DNA from: Callorhinus ursinus
Taxonomy: Eukaryota; Chordata; Mammalia; Carnivora; Otariidae
NCBI RefSeq assembly: GCF_003265705.1
Contig: NW_020312817.1
Span: 50,691,589 to 50,755,588, forward strand
DNA length: 64,000 nucleotides
Reading direction: 5' to 3'
Part shown: piece after piece, positions 36,991 through 49,200 of the stretch
Position numbering within the stretch: the stretch's first letter is position 1
Layout of the letters: the number at the start of each line of letters is the position of its first letter
Position numbers and translations under genes: made by a program
Notes under the pieces: generated by a model
Database searches by the model: none
The model's input: only the letters and a program-made list of their open reading frames with translations
Told to the model about the DNA's origin: nothing

Positions 36991-36996
36991 AATAAA
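36991..36996 (+). terminator. SFXN5: SFXN5 poly(A) signal AATAAA
   Basis: A canonical hexamer in an A+T-rich context. About 20-45 nt downstream there is a strong GT-rich stretch (ggcttggctttgtggattgtgggtggg), the usual downstream element. Cleavage is expected near 37010-37015. It is the best signal I noticed between the stop codon and the neighbouring gene. Confidence 0.7.
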
Positions 36997-38869
36997 TGAT
37001 GGATTTAAAGCCTCGGGGCTTGGCTTTGTGGATTGTGGGTGGGAGCGAGAGGGGTACGGAAGCACAGTGAGGACAAGCCAGGGCTGCCTGAGGGTTTTGT
37101 GGGAGGGCCCCTGAGGAAGGGGCAGACCCGGGGCTCTGGGAGGAGTCAGGCTCACCGGGAGGCTCAGAAGGAAAGGGAGAGGAAAGGATGGAAGAGCATG
37201 TGAGGGCAGGAAGCGGGACAGAGGGGTGGGCTGAACTCTGCAGAAGGCCCCTCCCCTTTACTAAGGGCCCCACTGCAAGGAACTTGAGCAGACAGGGATT
37301 TGGGTAGATCCTCCTACTGTTGATCTCCAGGGGACTGGGAGGGGGAGTGCAGGGGGAGGGTAGTTCTGGACTGCCTGGGAGCCCAGAGAGGCTTCATAGG
37401 GAGGCAAGGTTTGAGCCAAGTGGAAAGGTTGCCATGCCTGCAGCGGTGCATGGTACTAGCCCCAGGAACTCTGCCCCTTCCTAGCTGCTCCACAGTCCCT
37501 CGGCCAGGCCTCAGCCACCTTCTGACAATGCTGGCTCTTCTTCCTCTAGGCAGCCCCCAGAATTCCTGAGGGAGTGAGGCCTAAACTCTTCTCCCGGACC
37601 TCCAAGCCTCTTCCACCCCTGCAGGGAGCAGCTAAGGGCCTCCCATTGCCAGGGAGACCACGTAGTAGAGGTGAGGTCCATGGTTGGGGTCAGGCCAACC
37701 CAGGTTCCAGTCCCAGCTTGGCCCCAACATGACTCTGTGACTTCCAGCCAGTCATTTCCTTTATGCACTCCTTAATTCCCTCAGATGTTTAAGGAGCACC
37801 TTCTCTAGCAGGGCCATGGTGTCTTTAGCTATAAAATGTCAAGAGCAGCATCACTTGCTGGGCTGGTGTGAGGACTGGAGAGACTAGGTGAGGAGCACAC
37901 AGACTCTTCTCATGCCTCCCATGTGTCAGGAGGGCTGCTGCCTCCCCTTACCTGGGCACTGGGCCTCCCTAGGAGAGTGGGGGGAGGAAAAAGGATGGGG
38001 GTGGGGTCTGTTCTCAAAGCGATACTTCTAGGTCATGGGGCTTCTGGTCTCGGGGGAATTTCTTTGTGAAAGAGCCCCACTGGCCACAGCCCCCATCCGG
38101 GCGGAAATCTTTGACTCTCAGGACAGACACAAATCCCTCCTAGGAGCTGTTTGTTGTTTTTAGCTGGTTTGGGGGCTCAGCTCCTGCCCAGCCCGGAGAT
38201 CATTAACACTCCAGGAATGTGGCTTCCCCTGGCCCCATCCCCACCCACTGGCCCCTAAGGCCTCCCTCCTCCCACTCAGGCCATGGTTAGAAGGAGGGTC
38301 AGAATGCTAGGGGATGAAGACAGTGATGAGTGACCCTTTCTCAAGGCCCGGGGTCATTTTCAGAATGGAGCTCCCTCAGCCTCTCAGAGCTGCTGCTGCT
38401 CCTGCCATCTCACCCACAAGCCCTGCTGCTGATTAGCCCCTTAAACAGCAAGGTCTCAGCCACTCCCAAAAGGCCTAACCCCCATGTGCCCTTGCTTCCC
38501 TGCAGTACCAGGTGTCTCTCAGGGCAGTGGCTGAAAAATGTTCATTCACTTCTCACGCCCCACTCCAAGGTAGCTGTTGGCAACCTTGTCTAAGCTCAGA
38601 GCCTCGCTCCTTCCTGACAAGGACATCTTCTCAGAGTCTGGGGCCCCACCTCACCCCAGTTCCCTGGGCCTTGTGGGAGGGTAAAGAGAAGGAAAGAGAA
38701 AGAGAAGGTAGACAAATGGGTGACAGAGGCACCAGGTGCCCCCCCTCAAGGACCCCATACACATCCAATGAGGAAGTGAGGGAAGGAGGCTGCTATCAGT
38801 CCCTGGCCACCTGCGCTGGTTCCCCTCCTCTCCACCGGTAAGAGTGGCAGAGGGAGGGACAGCACACCA

Positions 38870-40480
38870 GGGCCCTCACTCAGTCCAGGGGTGAACTGCA
38901 AGAAGCTCAGTGTTAGGGAACAGGGGGCAAGACGAGACACCGGAGATGTAAGTGGCTCAGCTGGCAGCCACCGGAAGCTTTAAGTAGGGAAGTGGATTCA
39001 TCTGGCAACAGAGTAGAGTGTATGGTGGACACAGGCAAGACTGCTGGGGAGACCAGGAGAGAGTCAAGTTGGGGGAAGACGGCGCCTAGACCAGGTGGTG
39101 GAATGGGGATGGAGAGAACGAAGAGGTCGGGACTGCTCAGCTCCTGGTGATTGATGGTGGAGAGGTGGCAAAGGGAGGTCAAGAGATGGCCCCAGGTTCC
39201 TGGCTTGGGCAGCTGAGGACAGAGATGGTGGTGCCATCTCTCAGAGCTAAGGGACAGAAAAGGAAGAACAAATCTACAGAGAAGGTAATGCATTCTGTTT
39301 TACAGGTTATTAGAGGTTCCTGTGAGAGACCCAAGTCATGATGTCAGGGGACGATTGGGTGTGCTTGTCGGGAGCTCAGGAGGCGGGTGGGAACTAGATA
39401 CGGAGCTTGGCGTGTTACCCATTTATTGAGAGCACCTGGCGCTAAAGGACCGGCAGCCACCACCCAGGGGGAGTCTGTGGGGTGAGAAGAGGGAGACCTG
39501 GGATGGAACCTCGAGGAGCCCCCATCTCTGAGGCCTGGCCAGAGACAGGAGGCTGCTAAGAAGCTCCGCCACAAGAAGGGTGTTATGGGCTGAACTGTGT
39601 CCCCCTAAATTCAAATGTTGAAGTCCCAACCCCCAGGACCTCAGAATGCAACTGTATTCGGAGGTAGGGTCTTTAAAGAGGTCATTAAGGTAAAACAAGC
39701 TCATGAGGGCAGGTCTTCATCCAGTATGACTGGTCACCGTATAAGAAGTGGAAATTTGGACACAGACATCCATAGAGGGGAAACACCATGTGAACATGAA
39801 GACAGCCACCTTCAAGCCACGAAGAGAAGCTTCAGGAGAGATCAGCCCTGCTGGCACTTTGAGCTCGGACATCTAGCCTCCGGAACTGTGAGAAAATAAA
39901 TCCCTGTCGCTTAAGCTGCCCCGTCTGTGGTGTTTGTCCTGACGGCCCCAGCACTTTAATGCCAGGGGTAAGAGGAAGATGAGGAGAACGGGGTAGACAA
40001 GAGACGAGGATGCTTCCGGTAGGGGAGGTTGTCCACATACTGAACAGGTGCTGGGAGGTGAGGAAGATGGACACACAGCATGTCCCCCGGAAGGACCTGG
40101 AGAGAATAGTCTCAGTGGAGTGTGGTCAGGCAAAAGCGAGGTCTCCATGGGCTGGGAAGTTAGTAGGACTCTGACTGGCCGCCCGTGTACCTTAACTTGT
40201 AAAACAAAGAATTTCCAAGACATTGGGTTGTGAGCTGGGCGTTGGGACATGACAATGGCTGCAGCACCATGTGGGGCTAAGGGAAGGCGTCAGAAGGAAC
40301 ACTCGGGCATGTGGATAGTAACGGGGGAGAGGGAGGAGCCTGGGGAGGCAGGAAAGAGAAGTGAGGTCCCCAGAGAGGAGAGGGGCGGGCCAGAAGGAGA
40401 GGAGGGTCTCGGGATAACAGGACGGGGGTGGTGTGGGTTTGAGGGTGGGAGGTTGGGGGCGTGAGAGGCTAGCTTGCCTG
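38870..40480 (-). repeat. L2 LINE in reverse orientation, split by an MLT1-like LTR
   Basis: Purine-rich phrases in reverse-complement L2 order flank the LTR at 39581-39964: ggtgattgatggtggagaggtgg, ccccaggttcctggcttgggcagc and atggtggtgccatctctcagagc on the left, and gaggtgaggaagatgg on the right. The L2 is therefore older than the LTR. Confidence 0.55.
39581..39964 (+). mobile_element. Solo MLT1-like LTR (ERVL-MaLR)
   Basis: Begins tgttatgggctgaactgtgtccccctaaattcaaatgttgaagtcc. It continues with gcaactgtattcggaggtagggtctttaaagaggtcattaag, tatgactggtcaccgtataagaag and cctccggaactgtgagaaaataaatccctg, and ends in a gccccagcactttaatgcc-like terminus. This matches the MLT1 LTR layout, with an internal AATAAA near 39894. 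No retroviral internal sequence is present, so it is a solo LTR. Confidence 0.85.
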
Positions 40481-41548
40481 GGGCCCCCAGATCCATTCTG
40501 CACCATTCTCTACCCGCTCTCTGTCCCGGGAGGCTGACTCGTATGGACTTGCCGTCTGGCTCCTGGGATTGGGAGTCCCCAGTGAAGGATTTGAGGGGAG
40601 TGACACTGGCCGATTCATTCCCCTGGCCTCCCCTGCCTCCTTGGGCCCCCTGCTACTGAAGGCCACAGCTCCTATCTGGGGCCATCTCCATCCGTCTGTC
40701 CTCTCAGGTTCTGGTAACTGCTCCTGCCCCTGCCTCTTCAGGCCCCAGGGCTGTGGGCCACTGTTGTTAGCTTGGGGCACTACAACAGCTCTTCTTGGGG
40801 TCCCAAAATCTGTGAATTGCTCCTTTATCCAACCCTCCTCAGACCGCCCCATTTGAAGAGCCTATCTCTTTCTTCCCGTCCCCCGGTTGATATGAAGGTG
40901 TTCTCTTCCAGAGCTTCTCATTTCCCTCTGGAGATGGAAATAAGGTCTTCTGTTGCGGGTAAGCAGGGAAAGCGGTTTGGGGAGAAGGGTGACTGTTTGA
41001 GACATCCCCTGTGGAGAACAGGAGTGGATTTATCAACCTAAACTGAGGCTGGGACCTTGGACTTCAAGGGGTGCCATCCAGCACGCTTGTCTGATGTCCT
41101 CACAGACTCAGCTGCAAGGGCAGATGAGGAAACAGGTTCGAGCAAGTTTGTGATTTTTGCCGGGCAGGTGCAACCAAGGAGCAGTGGGACCAGGGGATGT
41201 GGGAGAGAGAACAGAGGGGCCTGTGGCCAGGAGCAGCCTGTGAGGAGGTCAAAGCGCGGATGTAGCAGGAAATTGAGCGAGTGAGCGGGAAGAACGTGTG
41301 GTCTGATAGGAAAAGACATCTGAATGTGCGATTTGGAAGAAGGCGTGATTGCGGGCTCTCGTTAAGCCCTGGGGGTGAGAGTGGTGAGGAGGGGAGTGGG
41401 GAATGGGGGCCTGGGGCGCTGGGTGGGTTGCTCATGGAGACCCCCGGGTCTTGGGGAGACAGGAAGACCCTAAGCTGGTGGCCACAGCCTGACAAATGAG
41501 GGGGTATGACGGGGACAGGCGGCACACCCCGCCCACGTGCCCCGCCGC

Positions 41549-41655
41549 ACGCCCACACACACCCACACAGTCACAGTCGCGCGCACACGCCCACAGCCCT
41601 CCCAGACACTCCCAGACACCCTCACATGCACTCACCCTCACACACACCCCAGACA
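41549..41655. repeat. Decayed CA-rich simple repeat
   Basis: Irregular cacacac, cccaca and gcgcgcacacg units with tcccagacac duplicated. The alternating purine-pyrimidine cgcgcgcacacgc core could adopt Z-DNA. Not coding. Confidence 0.8.
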
Positions 41656-42908
41656 GCAGATGGGGCGCTCGGGTAATTGGTTAAACCTGTTCCCGATGTC
41701 TGGCTCCGCATTGGCAGCGCCTGTCTGACAGGAAAGCTGGCTGGGCCTGCACCACTCAGCCTGCTGGCCTCCCTGCCCCTCCCCCTGCATGGCTGCCCGG
41801 GAGCAGGGGCTCCAGCAGAGGCCTGCCGGCCCCCACCTGGCTCCCTCCTGGGCGGAACCCAGTTCACTAGGCACGGGTTCCGTGAAGCCCCATGGGAAGC
41901 AGTCACAGCACCCCTGAGGAGGAGTTGGTGAAAACCAAGCGCAGAGATGCTAAGATCACAAGCCATGCAGCTACAGAGTTGTGGGGACTAATCTCGGGAA
42001 GTTCCGTGGACGAGAGGAGCATGAAGATCATTCCCCGAAGCTGAGGCACATGGCTTGGGCCACGGGAGTTAAGAACAGCTGCCCCGTACCGTGTTCCCTC
42101 CACTTAAGCCACATGCAGCGTGGGGTTGTCTCTTGTTCATCAGTACCGTAGCCGTCTGACTCTGCAGGGCCTGGGAGGCCAGCCCAGCTGGGGGGGCGGG
42201 GGGGGGGGGACATGACATCGCCAGGCTCATTTGGGGAACGCCTGGCCAAGCAGCCCTTGTCCACCCGTCCACCTGCAGGGCCCCGATCTCCAAGAGGAAG
42301 GAGCAGTCAAAGGAGGGACGGGAGCATCATTCCTCAGCTTCTTCTCCCCTTCCCGGCTGCATCTGTGTCTCTTCAAGAGAAACTTTGGTTTGTTCCCTGG
42401 AGAGGGCCCAAAAACTCCCAAATTAGCAAACCTGGCAAGCCGGCAGCTCAGAAAATAGTTCATCCTGATTCCATGTTTTTCAGGCTCACAGAAGCCTTTA
42501 TTAATGAAGTCACAACACCAATATTTACCGTCTGCAGGGAGAGGCACAACACGGGGGGGGGGGGTGGAGGGAGTGCAGTGGGGACTCCCGCCCCGCCCCA
42601 CGCAGGCCTGGCCTAGGAAGACTGGCAGGTTTCCTTGGGTCCTTTCCAGCCCTTTATCTGGATGACAGGGGCTACTCTGCTGGGATCCTCCTGCGCCCCC
42701 TCCCCCACCAAGTGAGAGACTCTTGAGAGGAACAGCTCACCCGTTCCTCTGCCCCCACCAGTGCCAGAAGGACACCTCCCCTTCTCCACCTCAGCCCACT
42801 TGTGGGTACATGCTCCCCAGAGGTTATCCACCTGCTTGGCAGTGAGACAATGCGCTTTGAGGTTAGGACTTTCAAGATGTGGGGAATGTGTTTCCTGGTT
42901 GATGGGGT

Positions 42909-42944
42909 GGGGAGGGCCATTGGGATGGGGAGGGCCATTGGGAT
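42909..42944. repeat. Exact 18-bp tandem duplication
   Basis: Two identical adjacent copies of ggggagggccattgggat. Intergenic. Confidence 0.95.
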
Positions 42945-43479
42945 GGGAAAAAGCCCTTTGGTTTCTAGCATTGACCGGACCCAAGTGAGATGCTGACGGT
43001 CCCAGCAAAAGGACCTTCCGTGCTTGGATCCCTGCACGTGCCCCAGGCAAGTCTTCAACATTGACGTCAACATGGATCAAGCCCCCAGCACATTCCAGGA
43101 GCCAAGAGAAACATGAGTAAAGGCACAGCACAGGCAAAACCCATGGCTCACAGGGGGTCAGGGATGACATGGGCGAGACTGAAGCAGAGGGCACCAGGAG
43201 TGAGGTAGCAGAGGCCAAGGCTGGGAAAGAAATGGGGGTAGGGTGGGGGGCTTAGGATGAGTGTGACACAGTCCTTGTGGGCTCAAGGAAGAGAACCCTA
43301 GCCACAGTATGCAGGGGCCTCATCTCTGACATCCACACATTATTACACATACCACTCCTTCCCTTCCCTCCCCTCCCCACCCCCCAGGAGCCATGTACAC
43401 TGCTTCCCAAGGTAGAAGAAATCTTGGCCGTTTGCCGAGGTGGGCAATCCTGGAGGAGAACAGGTGGGGAGATGAGTCA

Positions 43480-44035
43480 GCTGTGAACGTGTTGGGTTCG
43501 AGGTGCCGGGAGGCCTGGAGTGCAGCAGATGTGGGCGGCGGGCTTCGTGGGTCTGCGGCTTGGCAGAGGTTGCCTGCAGGGAGCCCAGGGCGCCAGGAGA
43601 AGTCCTGCACATGGATGTGAAGCCCCAGGTGGAGGGCACAGTGAAGAGGCAGGAGGCGCAAGGGCTGGCCCTGCAGTGGACAGGGGCGACGAGGCCAGGA
43701 CAAGACGGGAAGACCTGGAGAGGCAGGGGACGGTGTCAGAGGCACCGGAATGAAGGCAGAGGGGGGTGTGGGAGTCAAGGAGGGAATGGCCGGAAGAGCG
43801 GGCTACAGGTGAAGCCAAACGGGCGGCAGCTGAGTTTGGCCCCCACGGGTGGCGGGAATTGGTGATTGGTGAGAGGGTTGGGGAGCACATGGGAGGTGAA
43901 GAAGTGGAGACAGGTCTGGACGTCGTAAGAGAAACGTTGTTAGGAAGACAGGTCTTGCTTTTTAAGGATGAAGGAAACCTTGATGTGTGACAGCAGGAAA
44001 GGCAAGTGGATGAGCAGAAGGGCAGATGAACTAAA
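43480..44035 (-). repeat. L2 LINE fragment in reverse orientation
   Basis: Contains gaacgtgttgggttcgaggtgccgggaggcctggag and later purine-rich text that matches the reverse complement of internal L2. The same segment occurs in the copy near 32350. Diverged. Confidence 0.5.
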
Positions 44036-44651
44036 GAGCTCAGTCGAGCCCTGCCTTGTTATTCTTTCCCGGCTAGAGGCCTTGCGTCCTTGGGGACCGG
44101 TTGTAGGCTCCAGCCTTACACCCCAACTCAGAAGTTTTCATCTGCACGGGGCGGGGGGGTTCTCCGGGGATGGATGAGCATCCCGGTGGGGCCAGGACGT
44201 GGGGCTGGGATGGTCAACTTCTGTGAATGGTGCTCTGCCCCCAGCTCCCAATACTCCCTTTTTCTTCTAGTTTCTCCTCAATTCTCCTCAGAGTGAGGGC
44301 CAAGAGGAGCCACCAGAGTCTCTCAGCATGCAGAAGTGGGCATGTTCGGTCTCTCCCCTGACCCACATGGGCGTTTCCCACCGCTCAATAAGCTTGGAAA
44401 GACCAGAGCATAGATAGCCTCCCTTAAGACACAGGGTGGTCCTTCCCCATGTCTAGCCTCAGTTTCCCTTGCTCTAGAGCTGGAGCTAGAGACCAGGGTG
44501 GACCACCAACAGAGTTGAGTCTCCCAGGCCCCACCCCAGGCTCCCAGGCGCTGTACAAGCTTGCTCTGCCAGTCCCCTCTGGTCCCCAGAGCCGGAATAC
44601 CCCACCCCCACCCCGGGGCTCACAGGCTCCAGGGGTGGAGCTGGATGCCCA

Positions 44652-45027
44652 TGTCATTAAGAGAGAGACTTTTATTATTCCCATAGGGAAGGGAGATACA
44701 GGGGGATCACTAAGAACTACAGCGGGTGCCTGGAAAATAAATTAAAACAGAAACGCAGGAGATAAGAGAAGTGGAGAGTGGCTGTGGCCGGCGGCCTGCC
44801 CACGCAGGCGGGCTCTCTGAGGAAAAGGTGGAGGAGTCCCAGGCCTCAGCCAGCCCATTTCTTGTCCCTCTGTCAGTGGTGGCCCCAGGCTCCGAGCCCT
44901 GTGGGGCCGTGACTCGAGGCCTCCCCGAAGCCTGGCGGGGGAGCGGCCAGAGTCCAGCAGGGCCCACCCGGGGTCCTGGCCAGCAGCGAGCAGATGCTCT
45001 GCCCTCGTGGATCCATGGCTGCCCACC
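44652..45027 (-). other. EMX1: EMX1 3' UTR (inferred extent)
   Basis: About 375 nt from the TAG stop (45028-45030) to the expected cleavage point downstream of the minus-strand AATAAA at 44676-44671. Short for a developmental regulator, with no repeats seen. An alternative U-rich, A+T-rich patch lies at 44730-44750 but has no sense-strand AATAAA. Confidence 0.65.
44671..44676 (-). terminator. EMX1: EMX1 poly(A) signal AATAAA
   Basis: The plus strand reads tttatt. The minus strand reads gggaataataaaagtctctc, with a pyrimidine-rich run after the hexamer. Cleavage is expected near 44650-44655. Confidence 0.7.
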
Positions 45028-45195
45028 CTAGTCATTGGAGGTGACATCGATGTCCTCCCCATTGGCCTGCTTCGTGGCGATGCGCCACCGATTGATGTGG
45101 TGGGAGCCCTTCTTCTTCTGCTCGGACTCAGGCCCCTCTTCTTCCAGCTTCTGCCGCTTGTACTTTGTCCTCCGGTTCTGGAACCACACCTTCAC
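45028..45195 (-). CDS. EMX1: EMX1 exon 3: end of homeodomain and C-terminus
   Basis: The 168-bp coding part reads [40 protein letters not shown], then [15 protein letters not shown] and TAG. It completes recognition helix 3 of the homeodomain: Trp48, Phe49, Gln50, Asn51 and Arg53 are residues 244, 245, 246, 247 and 249 of the 295-aa form. Gln50 predicts TAATTA/G-type binding. Asn51 is the invariant base-contacting residue. The acidic [10 protein letters not shown] tail matches human EMX1 as remembered. The acceptor on the minus strand is a pyrimidine-rich tract ending cag (AG at 45197-45196), frame phase 0. A basic EQKKK stretch follows the homeodomain. Confidence 0.98.
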   Translation of the reverse strand: MKVWFQNRRTKYKRQKLEEEGPESEQKKKGSHHINRWRIATKQANGEDIDVTSND

Positions 45196-48100
45196 CTGGG
45201 CCGGGGAGGGAGGGGCAGAAGTAAGAAACACCCAGGAGGCCCCCAGAGCAGCTACTGGGGTCTCAGCACCCAGGCTGAGCTGGGAGCCAGATGGGGAAAC
45301 CAAGGCCAAGGGCCTCTCCTCTGGCCCCGCGACACCTGCTGGGTCTGAAAGACTACTCTTCCAGATGTCAGGGAGGTGGGGCAGGGAGAGGGCAGAGTGA
45401 GGGCCAAGAGGGGCCATCTTCCAGTCCCTCTCAGAAAGGAAAGGGAGCCATCACGGGGCTGCCGAGCATCCCGTAGCCACAGCACAGTAGAGGGGAGGCG
45501 TACAGGCTCAGGAGCCCAGCAGACCCAGGTCCCTACCGCCTTCTAGAGAAGAGATAATAAGCTCTCCTTCACGAGGTGAGGTAAATAGTAAGTAGGCGAA
45601 CGTATGAAAAGCCATCGCATGAGTCCTGATGAGCACCCTGTGGGCCTGATGTGCCGCCCACCCCCGGCCACCCTATGCTCTTTGCAGCCCAAAGAGGCAG
45701 AGCGGACATGGCTACCTAACCCTCCATACCAAGAGCACTGCCCAGGACAGCCAGAGCACTCCTAGGGTCACAGACCCGTACCACTCAAGGTTCCAACTTA
45801 CACACCATCCAGGTCAGTCAGTTTTTCTCCAGGGGACCCTGTGAGCAGGTGGAATTCCCCCCATCCCACATCAGAGGTTGAAGCTGGGCAGGTGGGAAGG
45901 CTGGTCCCTCAGGGGGCAGCTACTCAGGGTAGTCTGAAACCCACCAGTGAGGCCTCCTCCTCCTCAGACAGAGGGGTGTCTGCAGCCCCACCTGGAGCAG
46001 TGCTCTAAACTTCCTGCCCCCAAAGTGCTGGCCTCTACAGCCCATCCAGATATGGGAACAGGTTCCATAGGAGAAATCGCAGTGAGCTCCTCTTTAAACA
46101 GAGAGGGCTCCCCGCTTCTGTGTCAGGCAGTGAGAGTCCTGACAAGGGGAGGGTTCAAAAGCAGACAACTGTCTTCTGTGATGGGTGGTGGGGGCTTGGA
46201 GGGACAGGTCAACAATGCTAAGCTCACCTCCTCCAGGAAGCCTCCCCAGATTTAGCCGTATCTCTCATCACCCCTCACTTCTCCCGCCTCCCCCAGCATT
46301 TGCTCCGTGTCCAGGATACAGCCTTTAAAATGTCCTCTTATGCATGATCAAGGAGGGCTATCCCTGCTCCCTAACTAGACTTAGTGTTCGAGGACTGTGG
46401 AGGAAGCCTCACTCATCTGTCAACTCCTCCTGACCTTGTGGTTCTTTACTTGGCCTTGCAGAGCCAGGCCATCCCCCCACCCCATCCTCAGAGTTGGTAA
46501 AAGTGGGCCTGGGTGCTGATCCTTTGCTAAGTTCCTTCCCTGCTCTGCTTAAGTCCTTCATCTGTAGGAGAGATGTTTTCTGGGGGCCTTGCAGCTCCGG
46601 GGCACCTCCTGGGCTTTTGCTCCAGAGGGTCCCTGGGGCAGGTGACACAGAGATGGCAGGGTTATGAGACGTGGATGGTTTCCTGAAATCGACAGCTCAT
46701 TTGCAAAGCCAGTAGGTGCTGTCGGCTGCTGCTGGGTGACCCCTGGTGTCCTTGCCAGTGGTGAGTGGGAAGTTGTGTGTGTGGAATGACGGTGGGCACC
46801 TTGGTTTTGGCAGCATCAGTGACTGCTGAGGGAAGATCCTTGAACCCTGGGTGGGGCCAGCGGCAGTCCTCAGAAGACAACCCTTAGTGCAGCTGCTAGT
46901 CCCTGAGAATGGCGGAAAGGCACAGGCCGTAGCCATAGAGCTAGGCAGTGGCGGCCAAAAGCAGGCCCAGCATCAGGGCCCAGGGAGCACTTTCCTGCCC
47001 AGGGCGCTCTACCTTTGCCTTCCCAGATACCACCCCCTGTCCACTTCATGGAGCCCACCCAATCCAAGGCTTCCCCTAATAGCACCTCCTCCCCAGGGTC
47101 TGCCCTGCCCTTAATTTTAGAGCACTGGATGGTGGGGGCAGCCATCCAGAGACAGGAAGAAATGAGGCACCTGGCCTCAGTGGATGGTGTAAGAGGAGGA
47201 TCTTCTTCTCTCTTCTCTAAGGCAGGGTGCAAACCCATCGCCTGCATGTCTCACCTCAGACAGACAAAGGAAAACGGTAGATACTCTGGGTGCAAAACTT
47301 CTAGATCCCATAACCATCTTTCCTTGGGTACAGGGCGGGCTGGGCTCTGGGTGGTTCTCAGCACAACCACGTCTGGCCCCTGCCCAGTCCCGGCCCCTTA
47401 TCCTAGAGCCCACTGACACTATGCCAGCCAGTCGGTGGGTGAGCGCCTATGCAAGGCATGTGTGTGACTCAGGCCTGGATACAGGGCTGGAGCAGCATTC
47501 TTCAGAGGCCAAGGGGCTGGCCGAGGCCTAAGCGTGCCCAGCCTAGTGATGGGGCAACCCGGGGAAGCTCTGGGCAACACCAGGACAGCTGGCCCCTTTC
47601 TGCACCTTCTCCCTCTCACACACACTCCAAGTCTCCTTTCAGGAAGGAGACTTATCTATAGTGGGATGGACCCAGCCTGCTACCCTGCCCCACAACACTG
47701 GCCCAAAGAAGGAAAGTTATCAGTGGTGGAGCTCCAGGCACATGTTATGTTTTCAGGCAAGGGCCAGCTTTCCTGGCACACCCAAATGAAAGGTGATCCT
47801 GAATATTTTCTTCATGAAAACAACCTGGGTCAAGGAGGCAGCTTTCTAGAAACAGGGAGGTAAACTGTCTCCCTAAGCAGACTGGCTATCTTGTGAACAG
47901 CCTTAGGCTGAATGACCAGATGCTGTTTACAAAGACTGTAATAACAGGGGGATGCTTATGACTTAATGATATCAGTGAAAAGGGCAGGATACAGTTTGGG
48001 CACAGTGTGATCACAACCATGGGAAAACAAAATCTATGCATGGGGAAAAAAGACTAGAAGGAAATGTACTTAACGTGTGGGGTGACCTTTCTTTCTTCTT

Positions 48101-48479
48101 TCCACTTTTCTTTAATGCATCACTGATAACAATTAATAGTTATTTTTTATTTAGAAAAAAGAAAAAGAATTGGGCTCTGAGTGTAGTAAGAGGCAAGAGT
48201 GACACCTCCGGAACCCAGCAGGGCAATCTGGGGTCACCCCAGAGCCCTTTCCCTGGAGGACAGAGGCCCTAGAAAGGAACCAGGTCATGCAGTGGCTCCC
48301 AGCTCTGTGGGAGCTAGCTTTGCGAGGCTGTCTTTATTCTGCACCTGCCTCTCCACCATACCTGCACACTAGCCCCCGAAGGCACAGCTGGGATATTGGC
48401 TGAAGGAACCCCTCCCCCATCTGTGACTCCTCTGGGTTTGGAGAGAGGTTCCTTGTGGCCTCCCAAGTCCCCGCCTCAC

Positions 48480-48690
48480 TGAATGTCTCAGTTTTTCAGA
48501 GAAGCCAGATCCTTCCAAGATTCTCCACTTTTGCCTGAGTTACCCCACCTGGAGTACTCTTACTTAGCCTTTAGAATCCTGCTCAGATGTACCTGGGCTG
48601 GACGTGCCCCACTGCCTGTCTGTGCTTCCTTAGTTTTCCCTGTCTCAGCAACAGTGACCCGAGCAGTGGGTTCATTTACCTGCTCGAACC
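48480..48690 (+). repeat. L2 LINE fragment
   Basis: Reads ccacctggagtactcttacttagcctttagaatcctgctcagatgtacc, an L2 3'-region order. Diverged. Confidence 0.5.
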
Positions 48691-49090
48691 TCTGTCTCAT
48701 CAGGCCGTGGGAACCTGGAGAACCAAAGCAGTGTAGTAGTCTACGCTGGAGTCCCAGTGGGCATGTTCCACTCTGTTCAGCAAGGTGGGCACAGGTGAAG
48801 TACCTCACACTGTGCTATTGGTAAGAGGTGCCTAGGCCAGAACTGGAGAGCCCAAGAAAATCAACAATGGAGGGATTGAGGTCTAATCAGAAAAGGGGTT
48901 TGGGAGGTGCAATTGCTGGAGAGATTTTAGGCATAGTCCAGTGGACACTTCTCCAAAGGGTCAATTCTTAATTCTCCATGTTGTGGATTGGATTAACCAC
49001 TCCTAGGGAGAATCTGGGGCAGGGAGGGAGACTTATTGTTGGGAGGCACAAGGGTCAGCATGAATCAAACAGGATGAGGAAGGTGTTGTG

Positions 49091-49200
49091 GATGAATGAA
49101 TGAATGCATGCATGCATTAATGCATTAGAGGACTGACTGATGCATGTATACATTAATGAAGGTGTGCACATATTAATGGGCAAATGAATGGACAAAGGAA
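49091..49200. repeat. Mixed GAAT/TGCA simple repeat
   Basis: gatgaatgaatgaatgcatgcatgcattaatgcatt and further degenerate units, with many self-complementary TGCA and ATTAAT words. Confidence 0.85.

Larger units (their letters stand above)
33922..37013 (+). other. SFXN5: SFXN5 3' UTR (inferred extent)
   Basis: Runs from the stop codon to the inferred cleavage site just after the AATAAA at 36991. It contains a C19 tract (34042-34060), an A+T-rich block (34070-34300), a CTGGG/GGGGC minisatellite (34428-34470) and a MIR piece (35025-35130). A ~3.1 kb length is inferred. No earlier canonical AATAAA was noticed in it. Confidence 0.6.
37014..44651. other. Intergenic region between the convergent genes SFXN5 and EMX1
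   Basis: No exon or RNA gene is recognisable. Contents: an interrupted MIR (~37680-37890), minus-strand L2 pieces (38870-40480, about 41040-41480 and 43480-44035), a solo MLT1-like LTR (39581-39964), a decayed CA/CCCACA tract (41549-41655), G runs near 42190-42209 and 42552-42563, and an exact 18-bp tandem duplication (42909-42944). The remaining sequence shows nothing else I can name. Confidence 0.7.

Noticed and set aside
41549..41655. Possible CRISPR-like array of short repeats
   Set aside because: Units are irregular CA/CCCACA simple sequence with no constant repeats or spacers, and the locus is mammalian.
44736..44741. Plus-strand AATAAA as a poly(A) signal
   Set aside because: It lies on the strand opposite EMX1, within the EMX1 3' UTR, and no plus-strand gene ends there.
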